From positions 62,001 to 126,000 of the forward strand of contig NZ_JACHHZ010000002.1 in the NCBI RefSeq assembly GCF_014202975.1: a DNA stretch of 64,000 nucleotides, written 5' to 3'. Made by a program: the position numbers and the translations under genes. The notes beneath the pieces are model-generated. The model was not told the DNA's origin. It did no database searches and saw only the letters and a program-made list of their open reading frames with translations. The stretch is from Povalibacter uvarum. GTDB lineage: Bacteria; Pseudomonadota; Gammaproteobacteria; Steroidobacterales; Steroidobacteraceae. This document shows positions 43,818-52,108 of this stretch, piece by piece; positions within the stretch are counted from its first letter, which is position 1, and each line of letters opens with the position of its first letter.

Positions 43818-44164
43818 ACGGTATGGGCAAGCGGGGCATGAGCCCCGGACTCGGGCCGGAAGGCCGGAGGGGCGCGTATTAAAACGGCGGGCCGCCGGGC
43901 CGTCAAGGAAAAGCCGGGAAAGGCTCGCCTTTGGGCGATTCGCTAACGACTAAGAGCAGGATTGTCCCAGACGGGCCGGACTTGGGTTGCTAGCCTCCAA
44001 GCGATGTATGGGTGACGTAAGTGGCTGTTTCGAAAGGGCGAGGATGGGCATTCTGGCGTGGTTCGCGCGGTTGCAACTTTGCAGTGGTACCAGACGTTCC
44101 AACGGACTGCCTGCGCCGCAGCGCGAACCCATATCCCGGCCCATACATATATAAGGAGCCACTT
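43818..44164. other. 347-bp region between tRNA-Phe and egtB
   Basis: Contains the minus-strand tRNA promoter (43878-43906) and must carry the plus-strand promoter of egtBD, which I could not locate with confidence. TACATATATAAGGAG immediately before egtB includes its ribosome site. An open frame running into egtB from 44021 has no Shine-Dalgarno. Confidence 0.55.
43878..43906 (-). promoter_or_regulatory. sigma-70 promoter of tRNA-Phe with GC-rich discriminator
   Basis: On the minus strand TTGACG (43901-43906), a 17-nt GC spacer and TTTAAT (43878-43883), then ACGCGCC before the probable start near 43871, 54 nt ahead of the tRNA. The GC discriminator is the type that makes stable-RNA promoters sensitive to ppGpp. 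Confidence 0.85.
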
Positions 44165-45448
44165 ATGGCCAGCATCGGGAATACGACCGCGGCGTACCGC
44201 GCGCCGGCAGAATCCCTAGCCGACCGCTATTCGCGAATCCGCTCCACGTCGCTCGCCATCTGCGAACCGCTCGAGATCGAAGACTACGTCGTGCAGAGCA
44301 TGCCCGATGCGAGTCCGGTGAAATGGCATCTCGCGCACACGAGCTGGTTCTTCGAACAGTTCGTGCTCAAGCCGCATGCGCGTGGTTACACGCCGTTCGA
44401 TGAGCGCTTCGACTATCTCTTCAACTCGTACTACCAGGCGCTCGGTCCGATGCATCAGCGTCCTCGTCGCGGGCTGCTCACGCGGCCGACGGTGAATGAG
44501 GTCGTGAGCTACCGAAAGCACATCGACGATCACCTGCAGCAGTTGCTGGCGAGCGAAGACACCGCCGATCGCGTCGGCGAACTGGTGACGCTCGGTCTCA
44601 ATCACGAGCAACAGCATCAGGAACTGATGCTCACCGATCTCAAGCACCTGCTCTCTTCGAATCCATTGCTGCCCGCCTATCGCCCGACGACCGCGAATCA
44701 GGTGTGGCAGCCTGTCGAACCGACTCGATTCGTCAGCTTCGACGGCGGCATCGGCGAGATCGGCGCAAGCGGCAAGCATTTCTGTTTCGACAACGAGATG
44801 CCGCGTCATCGCACGCTCGTTGAAGGTTACGCACTCGCCGATCGACTCGTGACGAATGCCGAATACCTGGAGTTCGTTCGCGACGGCGGCTATCGGCGGG
44901 CGGATTTCTGGCTCTCCGATGGCTGGTCGACGGTGACCAGCGAACAATGGACGCGGCCGCTGTACTGGTCCGAATCGCTGGATGCCGAGTTCACTTTGGC
45001 AGGACTGCAGCCGATCGACCCGGCGGCCGCGGTGTGTCACTTGAGTTATTTCGAAGCGGACGCATATGCCAGATGGATAGGCGCTCGCCTGCCTACGGAA
45101 GCGGAGTGGGAACTCGCCGCTGCGCGCAGCCACATCGACGGCAATCTGTTGCGCGATGTGGCGACGTCTTCCCTGCACCCGCGACCTGCCAGCGGCGGCG
45201 AGAAGCTCCGGCAGTTGTTTGGCGACGTGTGGGAGTGGACTGCTTCTCCCTACGTCGCATATCCCGGGTATCGCCCGGCGCCTGGCGCGCTGGGCGAGTA
45301 CAACGGCAAGTTCATGTGCAGCCAGCTCGTGTTGCGTGGTGGCTCCTGCGTAACGCCCGCGGATCACGTACGCGAGACGTACCGGAACTTCTTCTACCCT
45401 CAAGCGCGTTGGCAGTTCATGGGGTTGCGTCTCGCACGCGACCTGTAG
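44165..45448 (+). CDS. egtB: Ergothioneine biosynthesis protein EgtB (iron-dependent sulfoxide synthase)
   Basis: A 427-residue EgtB. The N-terminal DinB-like domain carries KWHLAHTSWFFEQF and the metal motif NHEQQHQELM (His147, His151, Glu153 in HX3HXE). The C-terminal FGE-sulfatase domain shows CFDNEMPRHRTLVEGYALA, RLPTEAEWELAAARS, WEWTASPYVAYPGY and LRGGSCVTP. EgtB joins hercynine to a thiol (gamma-glutamylcysteine or cysteine) by oxidative C-S bond formation. AAGGAG 7 nt before ATG 44165 sets the start. The C-S lyase EgtE and the ligase EgtA are not in this window. It forms a two-gene unit with egtD, 39 bp downstream. Confidence 0.95.
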   Translation: MASIGNTTAAYRAPAESLADRYSRIRSTSLAICEPLEIEDYVVQSMPDASPVKWHLAHTSWFFEQFVLKPHARGYTPFDERFDYLFNSYYQALGPMHQRPRRGLLTRPTVNEVVSYRKHIDDHLQQLLASEDTADRVGELVTLGLNHEQQHQELMLTDLKHLLSSNPLLPAYRPTTANQVWQPVEPTRFVSFDGGIGEIGASGKHFCFDNEMPRHRTLVEGYALADRLVTNAEYLEFVRDGGYRRADFWLSDGWSTVTSEQWTRPLYWSESLDAEFTLAGLQPIDPAAAVCHLSYFEADAYARWIGARLPTEAEWELAAARSHIDGNLLRDVATSSLHPRPASGGEKLRQLFGDVWEWTASPYVAYPGYRPAPGALGEYNGKFMCSQLVLRGGSCVTPADHVRETYRNFFYPQARWQFMGLRLARDL

Positions 45449-45487
45449 AACGCACAGTTTTCACGTCAGTTCGTCGAGGAATCACCG

Positions 45488-46456
45488 ATGTCGAAGCGTC
45501 CCAATGCCCTTCCCGCCCCCAATGCCGACGCTCTGACGAGCAACGTTCTCGATGGTTTGCGCAAGACGCCGAAAGAGCTCTCGGCCGTCTGGTTCTACGA
45601 CGAGTACGGTTCAACGCTCTTCGACAGTATCTGCGAACTGCCTGAGTACTACCTCACGCGGACGGAGCTCGGAATCATGCAGATGCACGCCGCAGAGATG
45701 GCCCAGATCATCGGGCCGCAGGCAGCACTGATCGAGTTCGGCAGCGGGACGAGCCAGAAGACACGATTGCTGCTCGACCATCTCGTGGCGCCGGTAGCGT
45801 ACGTGCCGGTCGACATCGCGCGCGAACATCTGATCGAAGCTGCAGGCACGCTGGCACGCGACTATCCGACGCTGCAGATCGCGCCCGTGTGCGCTGACTT
45901 CACGCAGCCGTTTGACCTGCCGAAGCAGGTAGCGTCGGCGCAGAGGCGCGTCGTGTATTTCCCCGGCTCAACGCTCGGCAATTTCAGCCCGGAACAGGCG
46001 GCACAGTTGCTCGATCGGATGCACAAGATCGTGGGCAATGAAGGCGCGGTGCTCATCGGCATCGACCTGAAGAAGGATCTCAACGTGCTGCGCCGTGCTT
46101 ACAACGATGCGGCCGGCGTCACGGCGGAGTTCAATCTCAACGCGCTGCGCCATATCAATCGCGAGATCGGTGCGAATTTTGACCTTCGCAATTTTCAGCA
46201 CGAAGCCCTGTGGGTCGAGGATGCGAGCCGCATCGAGATGCACCTGATCAGCAAGCGCGATCAGACGGTCACCGTTGCAGGAACGCCGGTTCAGTTCCGC
46301 CGCGGTGAGCACATGCGGACGGAGTACTGTCACAAGTACACGCTGGAAGGGTTCGCGAATCTCGCAGCGACTGCCCAGCTCTCGGCAGTGCGGACCTGGA
46401 CGGATGTGGAGAAGAAGTTCGCGGTGCAGTTGCTCGAGCCGAGAAAGCTGCAATGA
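45488..46456 (+). CDS. egtD: L-histidine N-alpha-trimethyltransferase EgtD
   Basis: A 322-residue SAM-dependent methyltransferase. IEFGSGTSQKTRLLLDHL is the SAM-binding glycine motif, YVPVDIAREHL the next acidic loop, YFPGSTLGNFSP the EgtD-specific motif and LIGIDLKKDLNVLRRAYND the substrate side. It methylates histidine three times to hercynine, the first step of ergothioneine synthesis. The N-terminal FYDEYGSTLFDSICELPEYYLTRTE is highly conserved in the family. GAGGAA precedes the ATG. Only egtB and egtD are linked here, the minimal arrangement common in proteobacteria. Confidence 0.95.
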   Translation: MSKRPNALPAPNADALTSNVLDGLRKTPKELSAVWFYDEYGSTLFDSICELPEYYLTRTELGIMQMHAAEMAQIIGPQAALIEFGSGTSQKTRLLLDHLVAPVAYVPVDIAREHLIEAAGTLARDYPTLQIAPVCADFTQPFDLPKQVASAQRRVVYFPGSTLGNFSPEQAAQLLDRMHKIVGNEGAVLIGIDLKKDLNVLRRAYNDAAGVTAEFNLNALRHINREIGANFDLRNFQHEALWVEDASRIEMHLISKRDQTVTVAGTPVQFRRGEHMRTEYCHKYTLEGFANLAATAQLSAVRTWTDVEKKFAVQLLEPRKLQ

Positions 46457-46464
46457 AGGAAGCC

Positions 46465-46560
46465 AGCTAGCCGTTAGCCAGCTAGCTGCCAGCCAGAGTA
46501 AGCAACTGTGGCTCTCCGAATCTGGCTAGCCGGATAGCTGGCTAACGGCTAGCCGGCTCT
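46465..46560. repeat. Long GCTAGCC/GGCTAGC inverted repeat at convergent gene ends
   Basis: AGCCAGCTAGCCGTTAGCCAG at the left end pairs with GCTAACGGCTAGCCGGCT on the right across a 30-nt centre. It separates egtD (plus) from the DUF1272 gene (minus); the latter's final codons (GCT AGC CGT TAG) lie in the right arm. Most likely a bidirectional terminator. Confidence 0.7.
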
Positions 46561-46790
46561 CCTCGTGGCTTGTAAATCCGTTGCGTCGACGCCGGATACT
46601 TCGCCAGCGCCGCTGCCGGCCGCCGCGGCCGCTGCAGCAACTCGCCGCCACAATTCGGGCAACGCCCCTGCAGCGCGCCTTCCGTGCACTCACGACAGAA
46701 CGTGCATTCGAATGTGCAGATCATGGCGTGTGTCGAATCCGGCGGCAGGTCCGTATTGCAGCACTCGCAGTTGGGTCGCAGTTGAAGCAT
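46542..46790 (-). CDS. DUF1272-type small zinc-ribbon-like protein
   Basis: An 82-residue Cys-rich protein: LQLRPNCECCNTDLPPDS, then MICTFECTFCRECTEG and GRCPNCGGELLQRP. The pattern C-x-C-C...C-x3-C-x2-C-x2-C...C-x2-C is the DUF1272 zinc-binding fold, which includes small proteins of unknown function. The ATG at 46790 follows GAGGGAC; the longer open frame to 46949 overlaps the divergent dehalogenase start and is unlikely. The end PASR is provided by the repeat at 46465-46560. Confidence 0.8.
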   Translation of the reverse strand: MLQLRPNCECCNTDLPPDSTHAMICTFECTFCRECTEGALQGRCPNCGGELLQRPRRPAAALAKYPASTQRIYKPRGEPASR

Positions 46791-46884
46791 CGGCCAGTCC
46801 CTCTGATTCGAGCCTGAAGCATACGCCGGCGGCGTGCCGCGAATCGGTCGATCCGCGTACACTTTCGGCCAGGGGGACTGCTGC

Positions 46885-47781
46885 ATGGCCACACCGACCG
46901 GCGCTTCGCTTCGATTCTTTCCGGGGTTCAAGCCGCTGCATATCGACACGGGTGAGGTTCACATCAACGGCGTCGTGGGCGGCAGCGGGCCACCGTTGCT
47001 CTTGCTGCATGGATGGCCGCAAACGCTGCTGATCTGGCATCGCCTGGCACCACTGCTCGCAGAGCACTTCACTGTCGTTGCTACCGATCTGCGTGGCTAC
47101 GGCGACAGCGGCAATCCTGCGGACGGCGTCAATCACGAAGGTCATTCGAAACGCGCGATGGCTCGCGACCAGGTGGCCGTCATGAAGGCGCTGGGTTACG
47201 AGCGATTCGCCATCGTGGGCCACGATCGTGGCGGGCGCGTGAGCCATCGACTCGCGCTCGATCATCCGGAGGCGGTCAATCGTGTCGCCGTGCTCGACAT
47301 CGTTCCGACGCACACGGTTTATTCGACGGTCACGCGCGCCCTCGGCCTTGCCTACTTTCACTGGTTCCTGTTGCCGCAGCCCGCGCCCATGCCGGAGACC
47401 CTGCTCGGCAACAACCTCGAATTCTTTCTTCGATCCGGGCCGTTTCGCGGACTGATCCCTGGGGTCATTCCGGAAGAAGTGTTCGCGGAGTACCTGCGTT
47501 GCGGCAACGACCCCGCGACGCTTCACGCGATGTGCGAGGACTATCGTGCCGCTGCGACGATCGATCTCGAGCACGATCAGGCCGACCTCAATCGAAGAAT
47601 CGAATGTCCGCTGCTCGTGCTGTGGGGCGCCCAGGGCGCGATGCACGCGCTTTACGACGTGCTGGCGACATGGCAGCCGCGAGCGACGCAAGTCAGCGGC
47701 AAGGCGCTGCCTTGCGGTCACTGGATGCCGGAGCAGTGCCCGCAAGTGTTGTATGAGGAGCTGATGGGCTTCTTGAGATAG
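46885..47781 (+). CDS. Haloacetate (fluoroacetate) dehalogenase-like alpha/beta hydrolase
   Basis: A 298-residue alpha/beta hydrolase with an Asp nucleophile in VGHDRGGRVSHRLA (Asp114, with Arg115 and Arg118 that bind the carboxylate in fluoroacetate dehalogenases). LLLHGWPQTLLIWHR is the oxyanion loop, VATDLRGYGDS the conserved strand, VLDIVPTHTVY holds the acid Asp138 and FHWFLLPQP the His159-Trp160 pair that cradles the leaving halide; PCGHWMPEQ is the catalytic His. Every hallmark of the FAcD/DehH1 family is present. It would split haloacetates into glycolate and halide, but epoxide or other activity is possible. It begins divergently to the DUF1272 gene. Confidence 0.88.
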   Translation: MATPTGASLRFFPGFKPLHIDTGEVHINGVVGGSGPPLLLLHGWPQTLLIWHRLAPLLAEHFTVVATDLRGYGDSGNPADGVNHEGHSKRAMARDQVAVMKALGYERFAIVGHDRGGRVSHRLALDHPEAVNRVAVLDIVPTHTVYSTVTRALGLAYFHWFLLPQPAPMPETLLGNNLEFFLRSGPFRGLIPGVIPEEVFAEYLRCGNDPATLHAMCEDYRAAATIDLEHDQADLNRRIECPLLVLWGAQGAMHALYDVLATWQPRATQVSGKALPCGHWMPEQCPQVLYEELMGFLR

Positions 47782-47816
47782 CAAGAAGTCTGAGTTTCGC
47801 GTGTGGGACTTCTGCT

Positions 47817-47870
47817 GTGGGTCCGGCTTTAGCCGGACGTCTCCTCTCTCTAACCGCCAACCGCCAACCG
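47817..47870. repeat. GTCCGGCT half element and AACCGCCAACCGC word
   Basis: 47817-47840 is the 24-nt arm also present twice at 11109-11180. It is followed by TAACCGCCAACCGCCAACCG, a heptamer-like word that runs into the 3' end of the GH92 gene (its stop TAG is in the word). Confidence 0.6.
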
Positions 47871-50207
47871 CTAACCGCTCCTCCTAACCGAATACGGCCG
47901 CGCCGACGCCTTCGTCGCCCACTGCTTGTTCGGCCTCGCCTGCATGACGAAGCGCAACTCGCCTCCCTGCATGATTTCTTCATGCCGCAGGAACACGCGC
48001 GGCAGCGGCTCGCCGTTGAGACTGACCGAACCGATGTAGCGATTCGCGTCGCTGAGCCCTTCGGTCACGATGGTGAAGCGCCGACCGTTCGGCAGGTTCA
48101 GCGCCATCCTGTCCACGAACGGCCGGCCGATCACGTACTCGCCTGAACCGGGTGTCACGGGATAGAAGCCCATCGCCGTAAAGAAGAGCCACGCAGACAT
48201 CTGACCGAGATCATCGTTGCCCGAGAGCCCTTCCGGACTCGCGTGGTACTGCGTTTCGACGATCTGCTTCAGTCGCTCCTGCGTCCGCCAGGGTTCGCCG
48301 GCGTAGGCATAGAGATAAGCGACGTGATGGCTCGGTTCATTGCCATGTGCGTAGTAACCGATCAGTCCGCTGATGTCCTCGACGTGCTCGAAGCTCTTGG
48401 CGTCCACCTTTGCGTCGAACAGCTCATCGAGCTTTGCGATGAAGCGCCGATTGCCGCCCATGAGTTCGATCAGACCCGCAGTGTCGTGCGGCACGTACCA
48501 CGTGTACTGCCATGCGTTGCCTTCGGTGTAGTCGCCACCATAGCCTGCGACCGCGGGATCGAACGGTTCGCGGAAGCCTCCGTCACTCTTTCGTGCCCGC
48601 ACGAATCCTGTCTTGCGATCGAAGACATTGCGCCAGTAGCCCGCCCGTCGATCGAACTGCTGCGCAATGTCCTTGCGGCCGAGCGACTCCGCCATGCGAG
48701 CGATCGTCCAGTCATCGTACGCGTACTCGAGCGTCTTCGATGCGCCCTCGCGCTCCTTGTCCGATGGCACCCAGCCTGTTCTGATGTAGTCGCCGAGCCC
48801 GGCGTAGCGTTCCTTCGATGCGCTGGCCACCATGGCTTCGAGAGCCTCGTCGGCGGGAAAGCCTCTTATGCCTTTCAAATAGGCATCGGCGATGACCGGT
48901 ACCGCGTGATAACCGATCATCGTCCACGTTTCCTGCCCGTGGTATTGCCACACGGGCAGCAAACCATCGGGACTCGTGCGATAGGACGCCAGCAGCGAGC
49001 GCACGAACTCGTCGTTGTCTGCCTGCGGCCTGACCAGCGTCAGCAGCGGATGCAATGCGCGATACGTGTCCCACAGCGAAAACGTCGAGCGAAACGTGAA
49101 CCCGTCCGCGCGATGCACACCGAGATCAGGACCGCGATAGGAGCCGTCCACATCCATGAAGACGCTGGGAGCCATCAGGCTGTGATACAGCGCGGTGTAA
49201 AGCATCTTTCGCATCGGCTCCGGCGCTTCGATGTCAGCGACACCGAGCGCTCCGCGCCACGCATCGGCAGCGGCTGCACGCTTCGCGTCGAAATCCCAGT
49301 TGGGTACTTCGGCATCGAGGTTGCGCAGCGCGTTCTCTTCGCTGACCGGTGAGAGGGCGACCTTCACAAGGAGCTGCGACGACTCGAGCCCCGCGAAATC
49401 GAAGACGGCAACGAGACCGCGGCCTTCGCGATAGTCGATGTCCGTTCGTGAGAACCAGGGCACGAAGTTCGGATCGTACTCGGGCTTGGTCTCCCGGTTG
49501 TGGAACGCATGCGCGCTGGATGGCGCCGAGAAACGCATCGCGAAATACAGCTGGCGACCACGCGCCCATCCACGGGTTTCCCGAAACCCCGTCACGGTAC
49601 CGTCGGGCCGGACGCGAATGCGCGACCACAGAACCTTGCCCGGGTAGTCGTAGATGCTCGATCGCAAATCGACCAGCACGTGCGCAGGCTGGCCAGCGGG
49701 GAATGTGTAACGATGCAGGCCAACGCGAGTCGTCGCCGTCAGCTCCGCACGCACGTCGTAGTCGGAGAGCGTCACCGCGTAGTAGCCCGGCTCGGCGCGC
49801 TCAGTGTCGTGACTGAATCGCGAGCGATAACCCGATCGCGGCTGCTGCATGTCACCGGGCTCGAGTCGAACGTCGCCGCTGATCGGCGTGACGAGGACGT
49901 CGCCGAGATCGGAGTGACCCGAGCCGGAGAAATGGGTGTGCGAGAAGCCGAGGATCGTCGGATCGTTGTACTGGTAGCCGGCGGCCCAGGGATAGCTTTC
50001 CTTGAAGTACCGGGTCTGCGTGTCCGGACTGAGCTGCACCATGCCGAACGGCACGACGGCACCGGGGAAGGTGTGGCCGTTGCCCTGCGTGCCGATGAAC
50101 GGATCCACCGAGCGATATGGTACGTCCGACTGCGCGATGACGAATGCGGGCAGCAGCGTTGCGGCGAGCGCGGTTGCACGCATCAGACGGCGAAGAAGCT
50201 GGGGCAT
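47871..50207 (-). CDS. GH92 alpha-mannosidase, secreted
   Basis: A 778-residue GH92 glycosidase with a signal peptide (RATALAATLLPAFVIAQ). Diagnostic stretches: VDPFIGTQGNGHTFPGAVVPFGM, GYQYNDPTILGFSHTHFSGSG, MLYTALYHSLMAPSV, TFRSTFSLWDTYRA and SGNDDLGQMSAWLFF with the acid motif and the GFYPVTPGSGEYVIGRP end. These calcium-dependent exo-alpha-mannosidases act on alpha-1,2 and related mannosides from N-glycans or yeast mannan. The ATG at 50207 (AGGA upstream) is preferred over 50231. It is the only glycan-active gene besides the GH43-like protein, and no mannan locus surrounds it. Upstream is a REP element and a GGACA repeat zone. Confidence 0.93.
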   Translation of the reverse strand: MPQLLRRLMRATALAATLLPAFVIAQSDVPYRSVDPFIGTQGNGHTFPGAVVPFGMVQLSPDTQTRYFKESYPWAAGYQYNDPTILGFSHTHFSGSGHSDLGDVLVTPISGDVRLEPGDMQQPRSGYRSRFSHDTERAEPGYYAVTLSDYDVRAELTATTRVGLHRYTFPAGQPAHVLVDLRSSIYDYPGKVLWSRIRVRPDGTVTGFRETRGWARGRQLYFAMRFSAPSSAHAFHNRETKPEYDPNFVPWFSRTDIDYREGRGLVAVFDFAGLESSQLLVKVALSPVSEENALRNLDAEVPNWDFDAKRAAAADAWRGALGVADIEAPEPMRKMLYTALYHSLMAPSVFMDVDGSYRGPDLGVHRADGFTFRSTFSLWDTYRALHPLLTLVRPQADNDEFVRSLLASYRTSPDGLLPVWQYHGQETWTMIGYHAVPVIADAYLKGIRGFPADEALEAMVASASKERYAGLGDYIRTGWVPSDKEREGASKTLEYAYDDWTIARMAESLGRKDIAQQFDRRAGYWRNVFDRKTGFVRARKSDGGFREPFDPAVAGYGGDYTEGNAWQYTWYVPHDTAGLIELMGGNRRFIAKLDELFDAKVDAKSFEHVEDISGLIGYYAHGNEPSHHVAYLYAYAGEPWRTQERLKQIVETQYHASPEGLSGNDDLGQMSAWLFFTAMGFYPVTPGSGEYVIGRPFVDRMALNLPNGRRFTIVTEGLSDANRYIGSVSLNGEPLPRVFLRHEEIMQGGELRFVMQARPNKQWATKASARPYSVRRSG

Positions 50208-50238
50208 CGCGAGGATTCCTGTTTTTTGCATGACACTG

Positions 50239-50315
50239 CGTCATTCCCGCGAAAGCGGAAATCCATCGTCCCCGGTCCCCGCGAAGATGGATCCCCGCCT
50301 GCGCGGGGATGACGG
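50239..50315. repeat. REP-like palindromic element (family A)
   Basis: CGTCATTCCCGCGAAAGCGG at one end, CGCGGGGATGACGG at the other, with AAATCCATCG...GATGGATC inside: the full double-hairpin form. Confidence 0.8.
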
Positions 50316-50330
50316 ATTTCCAAGCCTACC

Positions 50331-50390
50331 GGACAGTCCGGACCACGGACACCGGACACATTGTGCGTGACAGTCGGACACTCGCGGACA
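50331..50390. repeat. GGACA repeat cluster
   Basis: GGACA at 50331, 50347, 50354, 50376 and 50386, with GGACC at 50340. The cluster includes the palindrome CCGGACAGTCCGG. It lies between the GH92 gene and the microprotein promoter. Confidence 0.5.
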
Positions 50391-50486
50391 CCTCCGAGTA
50401 GCCGGCCCGACCGCTCACAGCGAAGCGCTGCTGCGCAAACGCTGGGTTTTTCGGCCTCTTTTGCGTCGTTCGTCGTGAATCCAAAG

Positions 50487-50504
50487 TTGGCACGACCCCT
50501 GCAA
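50487..50504 (+). promoter_or_regulatory. sigma-54 promoter (-24/-12)
   Basis: TTGGCACGACCCCTGCAA: GG at 50489-50490 and GC at 50501-50502 separated by exactly 10 nt, matching TGGCACG-N4-TTGCA at all but one position. Predicted start near 50514, giving a 48-nt leader for the microprotein at 50562. Sigma-54 transcription needs an activator, which is not in this window. Confidence 0.8.
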
Positions 50505-50561
50505 TACGTAGCACGGGGCGTCCACACGGACGCATCGACACAAACTCAAGAGGTAATCGCC

Positions 50562-50720
50562 ATGTTCGCCATCCAGGTCAATCCTTCGCTCGTCCGCACC
50601 GTCGTCTGCCTCGCACTCGCAGTGCTCATCGTCAGCGCCTCACTCGCCGTCGGCGCAATGGGCGTCGAGTCGATGGCTTCCGCTGCACGCGGCGTCGTCA
50701 CGATCACGCAGATCGCGTGA
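50562..50720 (+). CDS. Single-span membrane microprotein, 52 aa (paralogue of 33898-34053)
   Basis: A 52-residue protein: N-terminal MFAIQVNPSLVRT, a hydrophobic helix with Cys16 (VVCLALAVLIVSASLAV), GAMGVES at 31-37, then a polar tail ending VTITQIA. It matches the protein at 33898 in register at Cys16, Gly31, Ala32, Gly34, Glu36 and Ser37. AGAGG 8 nt before the ATG and a sigma-54 promoter 58 nt upstream support expression. Longer open frame to 50361 lacks ribosome sites. Function unknown. Confidence 0.82.
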   Translation: MFAIQVNPSLVRTVVCLALAVLIVSASLAVGAMGVESMASAARGVVTITQIA

Positions 50721-50805
50721 TGCGGCTCGCCAGATCGACATCCGGTTTTCCGTCTCGCAGGGAGCCGGATGTCGACTTCAGCCTGCCGCTGGCGTGGGCT
50801 CGTCG

Positions 50806-51921
50806 CTACAGGGGTTCCGACTTGCCGGAAATATCGGCGCGCAGGAAACGCTGGCCTTCGATTCTGAGCGCCTCCATCACTGCCGCACCGCTCGACTCAT
50901 CGCGATGCGGATACACCTGGACGGCGACGACCCGTCGACCGTAGAGAGCGGTCACAGTCTCGACACGCGTGTGACCGACCAGGATGTTCGTTGCGCCGAA
51001 GGCGGCCAGCATCCGATTCACGTCTTCTGACGTCGCGACCTGTTCCGCGACGTCCGCGAAATAGCCGCGATACCACAGCGGCCCCGACCGACCCATCACA
51101 AAGCTCGCCTGCGACTGTCGCTCACCCTCGAGAGACACGCCGTTCAGAACATCTCGCAGGAGCGAGTTGATCTGGGCAAGCCCCAGCTTCCGTTCGACCA
51201 GCTCCGGCGAGATACCGCCGTGGAGACACAGGAAGTTGCCGATCTTCAGCACTGCCGGCCTCGTTCGCAGCCATTGCCCCAGCAACGTATCCGGACCGAC
51301 GAGCTGCGCGTACGAGCTCGCACCGAGTGCATCGACAACGCGACCGTACTTCGGATTCAGGTAGCGCAGATCGCCGCCCATCACCATGGCTTCATGATTG
51401 CCGATCAGCAAATGCAAGCCGCCGCCGGCTTTCGCGGCCTGCGCCTGCAGTTCATAGAACAGCCAGAGAATCTCGATCTGGTTCGGTCCACGATCGAACA
51501 CATCGCCCAGCACGACGACGTGGCCTTTGCCGAAAGACCATCGCATCGAGGCATCGACGATCTTCTGCTTCTGCAGCAGCTCGCCCAGGATCTGATACTC
51601 GCCATGCGTGTCAGCGATCACGAACAGCGCAGTCGTGCGCCCGAGCTTCACGGTGTCCGCTGCGATTTTCTCGGGGCCGCGGACACGAACCTGGAAAGCG
51701 GGAAGCGCTCCGACGGCGGCAACGGTGAATACTTCTCCGCCAGTGACCTTCCGGTCGATCACCTCCGGCGCCGCGGAATCACCAGCCACCGTGCGCGCGA
51801 GCCAGCTGCCATCTGGTTGAGCGATCAAATAGGGACCGTCCTGGAGCGGTGCGGCTCCGCAAGCCCACGCCGCCGCGAGCAGGAGCGAAGGAAGCCATCG
51901 GAGGCGGCGGACTGTCAGCAT
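50806..51921 (-). CDS. Shewanella-like protein phosphatase (metallophosphoesterase), secreted
   Basis: A 371-residue PPP-type phosphatase with an N-terminal signal peptide (RWLPSLLLAAAWACGA). Motifs: FVIADTHGEY (GDxHG equivalent), VVVLGDVFDRGPNQ (GDxVDRG), LHLLIGNHEAMVMGGDL (GNHE) and LCLHGGISPELV (HGG), which is the Shewanella-like phosphatase arrangement. The product would act on phospho-Ser/Thr or Tyr or on nucleotides in the periplasm. ATG at 51921 is used; a GTG at 51930 is possible. It diverges from the GST gene at 52109. Confidence 0.85.
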   Translation of the reverse strand: MLTVRRLRWLPSLLLAAAWACGAAPLQDGPYLIAQPDGSWLARTVAGDSAAPEVIDRKVTGGEVFTVAAVGALPAFQVRVRGPEKIAADTVKLGRTTALFVIADTHGEYQILGELLQKQKIVDASMRWSFGKGHVVVLGDVFDRGPNQIEILWLFYELQAQAAKAGGGLHLLIGNHEAMVMGGDLRYLNPKYGRVVDALGASSYAQLVGPDTLLGQWLRTRPAVLKIGNFLCLHGGISPELVERKLGLAQINSLLRDVLNGVSLEGERQSQASFVMGRSGPLWYRGYFADVAEQVATSEDVNRMLAAFGATNILVGHTRVETVTALYGRRVVAVQVYPHRDESSGAAVMEALRIEGQRFLRADISGKSEPL

Positions 51922-52108
51922 GATCGACACTCTTCGGGCCGTAAGGACGCCATTCTGCCGAATCCGACGGCTCCTGCGCGATACGGCCGCCCAGATGGCC
52001 CGTACGCGGCCGTTGCGGTGGCTCTTTCGGCGGATTTGCGCTTGCCAGCCGGCCCTTAGAGTGCAGGTCCTCGACGCGCGTACGCGCGCTCACCCCTCAA
52101 GGACTTTC

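Larger units (their letters stand above)
50208..50561. other. 354-bp intergenic region: REP element, GGACA repeats, sigma-54 promoter
   Basis: Contains the family A REP (50239-50315), five GGACA plus one GGACC within 50331-50390, and the sigma-54 site at 50487-50504. No coding frame other than the downstream microprotein. Confidence 0.7.
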
